Shown piece by piece: positions 48,036 through 59,987 of a stretch of 64,000 nucleotides of DNA. The position numbers and the translations under genes are program-made. The stretch is from Alentia gelatinosa (Eukaryota; Annelida; Polychaeta; Phyllodocida; Polynoidae). The stretch covers positions 28,801,300 to 28,865,299 of the forward strand of contig OX465581.1 of assembly GCA_950022655.1 (NCBI GenBank). Reading direction: 5' to 3'. Position 1 is the first letter of the stretch, and the number at the start of each line of letters is the position of its first letter. The notes below the pieces were generated by a model. That model made no database searches and was not told the origin of the DNA. It saw only the letters and a list, made by a program, of their open reading frames with translations.

Positions 48036-50163
48036 GATGACTACTTCTACTAACAATCAGAGCACACTGATATCTGATGGGACAGACTCCCTACTTGGCA
48101 CAAAGCCAGCAAACCTGTTTGACCAGTTATTCACCCTTCACTATCCATGCAGCAAACATAAAGGCCTTGTAAAATGGTCAGGTGCTCAGTATCCCAGTCC
48201 GACCATACCCCTTCTCTAAAGCCATAATGTTAGTGAATAGTTGTATTATTGAGGTGGTCTTTATGTACAAGTCTAATGTACTTTAGAAGTATCGCGCTCA
48301 TCCATTGTAAATGTAAATATCATTAGCACATAGTACTGTTAGTGTGCCAGTAAGCCAGGTACTAGAAGAAGGTAGAAGGCGCACAAAGCTATGTAAAATG
48401 TGTGCCCTGTGTGCAAAAAGGCACGTATATACGGGCTCTATGGTTAGATATAAGTATAAACCGCATATGATTGTAATAAATGGAGCGTTTGGCATCCAGT
48501 GATGGAATCCTGAGGGGTTTTCAGAGGACAGCTGATGCAATCTGTGTGGAACTGATGAATTGTCAGGACATCTCCACACGGAGGATAAGGCATTGTTAGT
48601 GGCATTGGCATGCAAATTGCAGGTCTGCTGACAACTATTAATGGACCTGACACAGTCTTGGTACACATGTGGTCTTAGTGGTACTGAGGTAGTATTAACC
48701 AACCGTTGATACATCAGAAACGTGAAGATACTCTAAAAGTGAGGAACACATGGAATGCAATCGGCTTCAGTATTGTTGTGCTTGCAACACAGAGTTTCTG
48801 ATAGCACAAGAAGTTCTGAAACGCCGACTTGGGTTACTCTCAGATCCTACCAGATGTGATTGCAACACGAACATGTGAACGTAACACCACTCACATGTAT
48901 TGGGAAAAATTCCTTCCCTGCCCCCAATGGTGCATACATCAGCAGTCGCTCGCGCTGTGTGCCTCGTAAATACGTCACTGAACACTGGCATATATATTAT
49001 CTTGATTACGACCTGGAAGTACTCATAATGTAGGAATATATACATGTATGTACTAATTAGGTTCTGATGAATAATGCTTCATTATATACATGTAGTTCAA
49101 TTGCTTTTGTTACTGGCATATTGATTTACCAATTGATATCGGGAAAAGAAAAACCTCAACTAGACCATAGGTCACTAGAACCCTGGATAGTTGATAGAGA
49201 AATCTTATCAAACTTGGTGAAATTAGCCTGTAACCAAAGGTACAGCTATTCCAAATAATTGTATTTCAAACATCACTACTAAAGTTAATGAGCTAGTCCC
49301 TGTATATGTAAGTTGTAAAAAGTTACATAAGCATCTATTTCCCAAACAGCTGATGATCACTGACCTTTTTCGGCTGCAGACAAAGCCCAAGTGAGAGTGC
49401 TGCCCACTAACGGCACCTAAGAGATTTACTCCTCCCTAATCACGTCTTATTTCCATCGACATAGAAAAACATGCCTCCTTTCAGACGGGAACCATGTGAA
49501 GAGGATTTCTCAGTCATAGTATTTTTTCAAATAGATGTACATGTATATATAACTGCACATATATATACATGGGAACCGCCTACCTTCGGACGATTAATTT
49601 GGTGTATGTATCCTCAAAAGTTTATACTGCATATTTTTATCTTAATGTATACTATACGGTTTGATTCTGACAATTATTTCAGCCCAAATCAACTCCATTT
49701 CTTCTGATTGATTTGAAACTTGTGTCTACCGTCAATGTTTAAATCTTTCGGATTAACTAATCTCAATATAGAATTATTTATGCTTGGCCCCTCAGAGGCT
49801 GGCCGCACGGGAACATCATTCAGGTAACAGCATCTCTGTTTAATGCTAGATATACATTGAGGATATGCTTATAATTGTTTCGGGGTGGAACTAAGGTCTG
49901 CGAGTTTTAAGCCTTACGAGGCATCCTGCATGCAGCAAAAATACCTTTTTCATCACGACTGCGTCTTTCATTATTTGCCTGATGAACATGTCCTTCCGGT
50001 ATTCTGCCTAATGACTTGCCAGCCTGGCAGCTTGGCAGCCTGCCCTTGGTGCCACACCACCTTTACATGCCTCATTCTTCTTCCTTAATTTGATATACAT
50101 AAACCTGAAACTGGGCAATATTTGAAAAATATATCTCACAAAGTTCTGTTTTGACATTTTGAA
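48036..50163. other. Non-coding stretch between LINE fragment and LRRC74 gene
   Basis: No recognised gene. A 138-codon minus-strand ORF at 48298-48714 shows no family features and is Thr/His/Leu-rich. The remainder is AT-rich, with no inverted repeats of note. Confidence 0.4.
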
Positions 50164-50289
50164 TTTATTCATAGACATAGTAAGTGTTCACAGACAATAA
50201 GTAGGTTCCCCTCAGTTGTTGTAGAGTTCAGGAATTATCATTGTTCTGCATAAGTAGACTCAAGATAAAACATTAATTAAACATTTATT
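50164..50289 (-). promoter_or_regulatory. Candidate polyadenylation signals of the LRRC74 gene
   Basis: AATAAA on the minus strand at 50284-50289 and 50164-50169, about 320 and 440 bp past the stop codon. Either would give an ordinary-length 3'UTR. Inferred from sequence only. Confidence 0.5.
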
Positions 50290-50606
50290 AAATGCAACTC
50301 CCAATCTTATTTAAGTAGCTGGTAAATTCCGATAGTCACTGTCTTAGACAACAAAGTGTTTAAGAAGCAGAGCGGAGTCCATATCAATTACAACACACCA
50401 GGTTACTGTCATTTCTATGGCAGAGCCTAAACCTTCATAAGGGTGAGCATAATCTCCTGTAGTGACCAAGACCTTGCTCCCCAGCCACCGACCAGCCTCA
50501 TTTGTCATAGATATGACTAGGAGGAGGTTTAAATCACATAAACGGAGTTGAATACACATGTACTATACAGTAGTTTGCAATCCGAAGGATATGTTCCTGA
50601 ATAATA

Positions 50607-50940
50607 TCATTCAACCGGTTGCTCCCTCTTTGTTAATTCTAGTTTAGCGATCTTTCCAGAGCCAGTGCTCGGCACTGGGGATTGTGGACTGGTAACTTCC
50701 ACATCAGGCTGCGATGTAGTATTTATGTTATTCGTTGACGTTTTAGCAGACGGCGTCTCGGTGACGTCACTGCCGATCACTTGACTCGTTAGCAATGGCT
50801 GACTTCCGTTAGCGACCAGGTTGTTGTCATTCAGGAAGGACTGGTTCCGAGAGTGCATGCTGGGGGTCTTTGGCACAAAGCCCATGTATCCTTTCTCTTG
50901 TGCCTGAATAGCAGAGTTCTCCATTTGTTTGAAGATATCC
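50607..50940 (-). CDS. LRRC74A: LRRC74-like terminal exon
   Basis: 334 bp ending in TGA at 50607-50609. Acceptor CCCCTGTAG. Finishes EF-hand 2 (GDIFKQMEN), then has a Ser/Thr/Asn/Pro-rich low-complexity tail ending KREQPVE. The tail has no recognisable domain. Confidence 0.88.
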
Positions 50941-53900
50941 CTACAGGGGAAATCACGATAAAAACCGTTACTCGAGCTTATAAACATGCAAAACATTTAT
51001 AAATATAGCTCTAAAGTATCATAAACACGAAAGAAATCGAGTAAAGAGTCTAGCTTCATTTTTCTTCCAGTAGTCATAAGTGTGTAATTTATTTTTGTCA
51101 TAAGGATAAGACTCTTACCCGTAGAAGACCTTTCCATCGCCTTTCGTATCTAATTTGATAATGAGATCGTCGACCTGGTCCCTGGTCAAAGGTGAAAATA
51201 TTTCCTACAAAAGGAAATAATATGATGCTCAATTATTTCATAGCAAGCGTAAAGGATTCCATACATGTTACTCTTATATGACGAAATAATTGAATACCTC
51301 TGACATTAACAACTCTATCTCATCTATGTAACATTCTGTATGGGATTATTCTATACTTTAGACTTACATAATAAACTGAAAAATACGTATTTGCTGTCCA
51401 TTACAAGAAACCATCTAACCTGTTAACATTTTACTGAACACGTACATCTTTCAATTATTTCATATCAGTATTGGGAATAATGGATCACCTATCACGTATC
51501 ATTTAGCAGCGATTCATTACACATCCAGATGTTCTTAAACCATATGTTTAACTTTAGTATACAAATCTGAAGGTCAGAAGCATTCCTGAATACACCATTG
51601 TGGCAATTCAGTTTATAGATTGAGGTCATCTACAAACTGTTCATCATAGTATGCATGTATAATCATCAGACTCACAGTCTCGTTCATTTTTCTGTGTTGA
51701 GTCACATGTTCTAAAGGTTCTACAAGAATAATTAGATTCTTAGTTTTCCGTTGTGTCAGCATAGTGGTGTAACCCACCTCCATAGCGGTTGTGAAGTCGT
51801 CTGCACTGACGCTGTAAGAATGATCCGCGTCGAACTTCCCGAGCACGTCCAGTACCCGGATGTCGTGTTGGAATATGTGCTCGCGGAGCACCAGCAGCGG
51901 GTCTCGCCGGAAGGGGTCGACGGCAGGCTTCCCAATGTCGTCTGGCGTGTTCCCCGAACGCAGCGTTGGGCCGTGTAGGAGACGCAGCTCACGTTTCTGC
52001 TCCATGGTCTCACACAACTTGAGCAGCTCACTCTCTATGGGGATGTCCTGTGGAAGCAAATGGAAGGAGGAGGAGGTATAGGGTGAGCAGCTCTTTGATC
52101 CAGTGAAACCTCTTCAGGTCTCCATCCTTTAATTGAGAAACTATACACATCAGTGTCGTCTTTCTCCAAACTAATGGCAAAATTATTTGCAAATGGCTTC
52201 ACAAGAGGTATAAAACAGAATTTGCTCGTTAAGTTTAACACTAAGTTGAGGTGAAAGGGTAGATTCTTAAGCTGCAGATACGAGAATAAGGACATATAAC
52301 GATCTGGAATGTTTAAGGGTGTAATAGAGGGTAACTCTTCTGGTGGCCTAAATTGCTTTATTTCTATCTTGGCAAAGAATGGGACTCCGTCAATAGCAGC
52401 CAATGCAATAGATAAGAACATTTATGGAATTTAAATTTCTTAAGGGAAATGTAAGACGTAGAGTAGAACATGGACGCAACTTTAACTTGGAACGGATGTG
52501 ATCCCTTTACGCTGGAATCTACTCTAATTGTACTAAGACTCTAAGGCCACGATGACGCGTGGGACAATTAGCAAAGCTAGAAAGAAGTAGAGAACATACA
52601 AAATTCCTCAAAATCTCTTGAGCATCTAATCTAAAGTGCTATGGATAGTTTATATTTAAATGATTCCAACAGAATCTCTTTAAATAATCTTAAGATTTCT
52701 GTGTGACTTACAGAGAGGTCAAGGCAGGTTAACTGGCTGTTTTCGTTGTCATTCAAGGCGTTAGCGATATCTATTGCTCCTTTTGTCGTTATTGGGTTGT
52801 TACCCATCTGGTCATCAACAAAATGGAAACCATCATGAGTCAATTAACAAATACGAATCACATTTTATCATATTCTATACAGAAACTACTGAGAGATCAG
52901 ATCTGTGAAATAATCTGTGCAATAGACTTTTATCAAAAGAAAGTAGAAGGAAAACCGTCTAACACCCCCTACGTCAATGTTTATGCTTATTCTTATGCCT
53001 TATGATCCATTTCGATTTTTTTTTATCAATCCTAGGCGACAGATATGTATGCGGCTCATATAACGTAGTGTACTTTTGAATTTACGGACTAAGGACGTAT
53101 CGTCCGATCCTGCACATTCTTTTAAATTTTCATTACAAACATAACTATCGATGATGCAAATCTATGACGCTTAAGTGAAGAATAAATGTGAAATACCTTT
53201 AAGGTAAGAAGATCCTCGTTCTTTCTCAATCCCTTAGCGATAGAAATGGACGCATGCGCATCTATTCGGTTTCCACTGATATCGATTTCTTGCAGCGTCT
53301 CATTGACCCCAATAGCGTCGCCGATCGCTGCGCCACCTTCCGGGCCAAGCCCGTTCCACGCCAGGTTGATCACCTTTAACCGGATGTTCTCCTGAAGCAT
53401 GAAACATAATGCAAAGTATACCGGATATTAGACACCATACATCAACCATTATCAATAGACATTTCGGCTATGACTAATGTACATAAACCTCACTAACAGT
53501 TCGCAAAATACTGTAATTGCTAAAGCATTTAAATGAAAAGCTTAATACTACCACATATGATATTTTATCTCACCCCGGTATTTTTCTCCATAAGCTTAAC
53601 ATCAGGAACCCGTACTCCATGGCCATGAAATTCGTGTACCCAATACTCAATGGCTAATTGGGTGATTCATTTTATCAATAAATCATGTTATACGGGGTGA
53701 GATAAAATCAGAAACCCAATCGGTGAAATAACTGGGTCCGCACTCCACCTCGTTTGACCACAGAGTAATTCACTCAGCTTTGCTTCGTGAATTACTCTGC
53801 AGTCAAACTCGGTGGAGTACAGACCAAGCTATTTTCATCTCGTGGGTTTACTTCTAAGAACTTGCAATCATATTATGATTAACCACGGTTAGCGATCTAG

Positions 53901-56900
53901 TCAACGCTAAATATTCTTAATTATTCATGCACGCATGGTTTAAGGCTGACCTCTTGGTGAACGATGATTAATTGTATAGAACCGTTTGTGCAAACTATTT
54001 GTACAAATATGACATGATCAATAGGGTTCATTCACTTCTTACTGACTGTGCACCCGTTTCTCGAGCTTAGTCCGTTAGCATTAATCACAGGAGCATGTGG
54101 CTGCATGCTTTCAGGTTAGACGCTATGGAACCAGGAGCAATAGCTACACTGAACAGTCCATTCATTGGACGTGTGTCGACGAGCAACCAATCTTTCCAGT
54201 CTCTCCATGTCTCCAGTCTTTCAATGCACGCCCTCTTCAATAATGCAGACATCCTTCATAACATGAACTTCATATGTTGGAACTACGTATGTATAACCTT
54301 TAACGGGCAAGTTTCATTAGATATGTACTAAGGAATATGTCCTTTAGCTGTCGTTTTTCGGGGTAGGGTGTGAAAGGTTTGGCATTATGCTTGAATGTCA
54401 GAATTAATTCATGTTAAAGGTGCAATTGCCCTGCTTTATATTGGCTATTCAAATTCAGAATGATCGAACCCCTGCACCTAGAGCATGAGTATTTTCCACA
54501 TTGCAAAGTACGACACAAACAGATTCTGAAACTACGGATGAATTCTAGATGCTATTGCCAGTGTTCGTGACAAATAACTGAACGTGCCAGATGACGAACA
54601 CGATGCGTGCATGTGAGATGATTACCTTGAGGCCCCGGGCAATGCAGACAGCACCTTTCCGTCGTATTTGATTCCAGCTGAGGTCAATCGTGTCTAATAT
54701 GTCGTTAGCACCTGTGACAAGACACGCAGAGCTTAATTAACAAGGCGTAAAAGCGGCTAGTCATCCGCGTAATTAGTCAACGAAGGTGTTACACTAATTG
54801 CAGCAAAGCAATTGATTCCTAGATTTCTCTACAATATCCCGACTGTTTTCTCATTTAGTGTATCAAATTATATCGTCGTATAGGTTTCTAATCCTCCGCT
54901 GAGTGTCAGCGTGTTGGACCAGCGTCATTCCGTCGGAACTTTTTTTTGAGAAGTGACTTTATAATGACTCTAAATGAGAAAACCTCTGTTTTCTCATTTA
55001 GGGTTTGATATCAGAGTTATTTGGGTTACATCTGACGCCACACCCAGGCAGATATTAAGAAACATGAAATCTAGAGAAGATAATATAATGGGATTTAAAC
55101 AGTAATTCATTTACCAATGGCAGGTCCAAGAACCTCTCCACTATCAGATCCGAAATGATTGTAACTGAGATTCAACTCCCGCAAAAATTTGTTTTGCTGA
55201 AATTCAAGTGGAACATTTAATTGATTAAAATATTTGACAGTGTAATAGAATAGAAAATATTTGACTATTCAGCGGAATATCTATAGCCATGTGAACTACC
55301 TCTTAGAATGCTGTTTAATGTACATTTCTTCTCAAAGTGCTTATTGTGATGTGTGTATTGAGAGTAAAATAGGGTGCTTCCTAGCAGGTCCTCACTCCGG
55401 ATAGTGCTTAAGGCCCAACTGTTTGCACTGCCACCCCCAACATCCCCTGTCTTCGTTTTGATTACCCTCCCCCCCACCCCGATAGGGTATATAAGGACGG
55501 ATATCCATTCAGAACTCACTTCGAATCCAGACACTGAGGTGTCAACATCTCCAGGCTGCTGAGCATTACCACCACTACAGTGAGGAGGCTGGAATACTAG
55601 GACACTAGGCTACATAGGCCTTTACTGAGGATTGGGCTTCTCCACAAGCTGTTATCACCCTAGCACTGGAGGAACAGAGATAGATGGCTGCTCCCACCAT
55701 GTGCCACTGCTTTGGATCATTTATATCCACAAGTCAAGGAGATATTGGACAATAACTGAAAGTGATAGACTGTGAGTACTCCTATAACCAAGATGACCTG
55801 TATCGTATGAACTCTACAGAAGTGAATGTGATTGAATGTTAATGTGAATTGTTCTTTGACTGTATATTTTGTTATAATATATTTTGAAAATACATGTCTG
55901 TCTATGGTTATCTGTCTTCTTCATTAAGTAGAGAAGATACTAAAAATTCTCTTTTCTTGTCACTGGGTCGGCTTGTCTATAAGATTGGGCGTTAGGTACT
56001 CTCCGTGACAATATAAAACTGGTTTCTTGGTCAGATCACATCATTCCGCTATACTCTTTTCACCTTTTAGAAGAAAATTAATAAAACCAGTTGTTAACTG
56101 GAGGTTGGTGGCAAGACAAAAGAAACAAAAGAGACCGAGTAACTAAGGACACCATCTCCTGTGACCCGCCCGGCTACGTGCATGCATCGGTCACGTGGCC
56201 CCATGCATATCAAAACGGCCTCCCCTACACTCGGCCACTCTCTCCCGGAACGCCGACAAACTCTGATCCACCCACCCCTCAAAAACTCTCTCTTCTATGA
56301 AATTATCCTACTCTGTAGGCCTACTTCGTAATTACTCCTAAATTCATATCGTTTACATTATATAATCAGCTGGATCGGGAAATAAAGACAAACCCTTCGA
56401 ATAATTGCTAAAGAAATCACAAGTCATACCCTGAACTTATTATAAAATGAGAGAATGGATTGTATAGATACCTAATCCCATTCAGATTATCTTATACCAA
56501 AGTCACATGTAATATGTTATGCAATGTATTATCATATTATATAAACTGCTTACTTATGAGTCACCTCTGGTGATAAATTATAGAAAACGTTATCTAGATG
56601 TAGCGGCTGATATGCCACGAATGGAAGACCATCCTTGTGGTGAATTTAGGTGCTAATAATAATAATAAAGAAAACTGAATGAATTTTATTCCATATAGTA
56701 AAAACTCTTCTGCGTTAATTATTCGTCCATATTTCGCTGGTATGCACAATGCCTACCTCTAGAGCTCCTGCAAGAAGCCCCGCATCCTTGTCAGTAAATC
56801 CATTATCTGAAAATCAGTAATATATGTTATCCTTTACGAAAACCATAAATATACTACAATACCCATTATAAATGACGAGTGAGTATTCGCTATTGGTATA

Positions 56901-59900
56901 TGAGCCCAGAAATATATTTATGGTTGCAGTTCTCTAAGATGACCATGTGTACCTCTCTCTAATGACAGATATGTTAAGCTGATACATGTCTCTTCACAAT
57001 TACATTACGAAGCTGCCACTTCTCAAGGTAAAGTATTCAACCATCTTCTGTAAAGATATTCATCCTGCGTAAGAAGCCTCTTTAAGCAGTTCTATTTCGA
57101 GAGTGCGTTAAGGCAGGTGTCGATTTTTCGTTTCGAGGAAGTAGGCAAAGGTGGAGGTTATGGCCATCAGGCTGTAATATTGTGTTTTGTTCATCCATAC
57201 CACATCTCAGCGCAAATAACGCTGTGGCTAATTTAGTGTATAACCATCAACCATCAAAATTTCATCAAAGTTTGCTTTTATATTGCACACAAAGAGGGGC
57301 ATGCATGTTATTGTCATCGTTTGCCGTTCAGTCCATGTTGATTTTCGTGCTTTTCACTACATGCAGGTAATAACATCTGTGGAGAAAGAAATGGTTCATA
57401 AAGTATGGTATGAAATAATCTTACTGGAGAGATCAAGTTTGCGTAATCCGGAGTTGACAGACAACATTTTAGCCACGTGCGTGATCCCAGCTGATCCAAT
57501 TTTGTTCTCCGCGAGAGACTGGAAAAGAAAATCAACAATACAGATAAGAGAGAATTGAGATATTGTGAGAATATTTTGAACCTTAGGAAAATAGTCATGC
57601 TGTCTTTCTTCTATTATTAGTACTCTCGAAGAGTCTTACAAACTCTAAGTCTGATGTATAAAAGGTCCTTAGATGTAAAAAAAATATAGACATGGCTGTG
57701 ATGGGAACTCGCAGTGACTGTAAGGTGAAATTCAAGAAGTACAAATTAAGATCCAATGGCTACTTAACCCTTTCCTTACCGGACCTGGTTGCAGGTGCAT
57801 GTCTTTAAATGCCACATGCCTGACACTGGACTACCTCTGTAGGGCAAGCCTATGTTACAATTGCTGAGAAAATGCATTATTTTCCATCGTATTTATAGTA
57901 GTCAGTCAATGTTTCCGTGGTGATAACTATAAAACTATTTATCAACTACCACTATGAAGCCATTTTACACAATCTCTGAAAAAATTATAAAGATCCATCT
58001 TGAATTAGCTGAGATAAATGATATTTTAACAAAAATGGAAAATTATCATTTGTGCTGGCTACGGGAGTGCCCTGAGGCATCATTTGCTCTAGTCACGGGA
58101 GTGCCTTGAGGCATCAATGGTAAGGAAAGGGTTAAAAAGTGTAGATTATAGAGGTATGGTGCTATGGGATGCATTATCAATTGCTGCCCAAAATTTGGAC
58201 AACAAATGGAGTTTCCAAAAGGCAGCGCTAAAGGAAATTGGGGTCTAATGAAGTTAGTTACCAACAAGGTTTTAATATTTCCATGAAACCCCCGAAACTG
58301 CGCAACGCATAGAACTTGGCTAATTTCCTGACCTCTGTTTCTTCCCCCTCCTTACTTTCCCACCCTTGAATTATATAATTACGTCATGTAATAACTAGTT
58401 TCCCCTACGTCAGACTCCTACACCACTAGCAGAAGACTTATTGTAACCAAAGACACCTTACTGTCAGTGCGAGGTCATTAACGTGTTATCTCAAAATCAC
58501 TCTCATTATCACTTTTCTTTGCCGATTTTGTTTCTGTATCTCATATGGACACCAGCCCTAGCATCATTTCTGAACTATTCATGGAAGAACTGTATAACTA
58601 CAGAATGAATAAAGATTTAAATTTTTTTTAAAAGTATTTGCTACAAAATGATGAAGTCGAGTTTATAGATATCACAATGGAGTTTATATTGAATTCTTTT
58701 ATAACTGAAGGTGAGGAATACTAAATCTAAATCTGTTACTAATATTAAATGCATCAAGATGCCGGTAGACATAGGCCTAGGTATAAGATAGAGGATGGCT
58801 CACCAGTTCTGTGATGTAGTCATTCTCCTGTAACATCCGACACATGAAGAAGGCACCCTCCGCCTCCATCCAGTTACCGGCTAGGTTTAGTCGTTCCAGG
58901 CTCATATTCTCCTAGGCCGAACGCACACAAATAGTTACAAATAGTAACTAATTCTTTGTATATAAAATACTACGGCTAAAGCAGCAAATGAATTAGATAG
59001 TCTATTGAGATGATTCCATTTATCAGTAGATAGAACAGGTGGTAAAAAATATATTGCATTAGCAGAACATTAATCTACAAAAACATTTCTGTCAATGAAT
59101 ACTCTCATATCAAGAGAGATAACATGATTGTAATCTTCAGATATGAGACGGCAAATTACCATGCTATACAACCATGTACAACGGTTCACACCATCCCAAT
59201 AATCGAAGTTTCATGTAAGATATTCCGATCCTCAGCTTCATGAGATACATGTGTGTGATGTAGCCTACCTTGAGCACCCTGGCAATGGCCTGGGTACCTT
59301 GAGGGCCTAGTCCATGGTACCGCATGACAATCTCTGGTTCGTCGAGATGACGCATGAAATACGACACGGGAACAACTCCGAGCTTCTCACATTGCCGCAG
59401 GTAGGCAGACCGTCCCCCGGCCTCTGACTCGTCCGAACCTGCGTCGTCCTCTGTGACACCATAACAATAAAAGGATGTGAGTGCCATTCAGGCGATTTTC
59501 TGAGAAATATGAAACCAAATGTAGTGCTTTATAGCGTGTAATTTATGTCTGGTAGCCAGAGGCGATTTAGATGTGGGCCAATTTGCCAACATGAATGCAA
59601 TCCCTTTTCCAGCAGAGACCCTCCACCACCACGGTCGTTTCAGTGTCGTGAATGATCTACTAGGGAAATCTCCCGACATTTTTATGACTTAGCTAACTAT
59701 CTCCGATGGCATGATTCCAGATGACTGAGGATTTATTTAAGGACAAACGAGGAGTATTTATTTCGTCTCAAGGTAATCTAATTTTAATGATCTAATTGAT
59801 CTGCGTGGTTACACTCGACAGTAAACAACTAAGGATACCTATATATTTCCAACTTTTATCTTGACGAGTTAGATATAAGTATATCTATCCATCCATCAAT

Positions 59901-59925
59901 CCATCCATCCATCCATCCATCCATC

Positions 59926-59987
<62 letters not shown>

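Noticed and set aside
48298..48714. 138-codon minus-strand ORF just beyond the LINE fragment
   Set aside because: Unusual composition with overlapping frames, no recognisable family and no splice context.
54455..54485. GGTTCGAT-like T-loop on the minus strand suggesting a tRNA
   Set aside because: Flanking bases do not form a T-stem, and no acceptor or anticodon arms follow.
56807..58803. Suspected 10-nt microexon between LRR exons
   Set aside because: I first thought the phase gap needed a tiny DLS-encoding exon. The 94-bp exon at 57425-57518 fits phase, length and sequence fully, so no microexon is needed.
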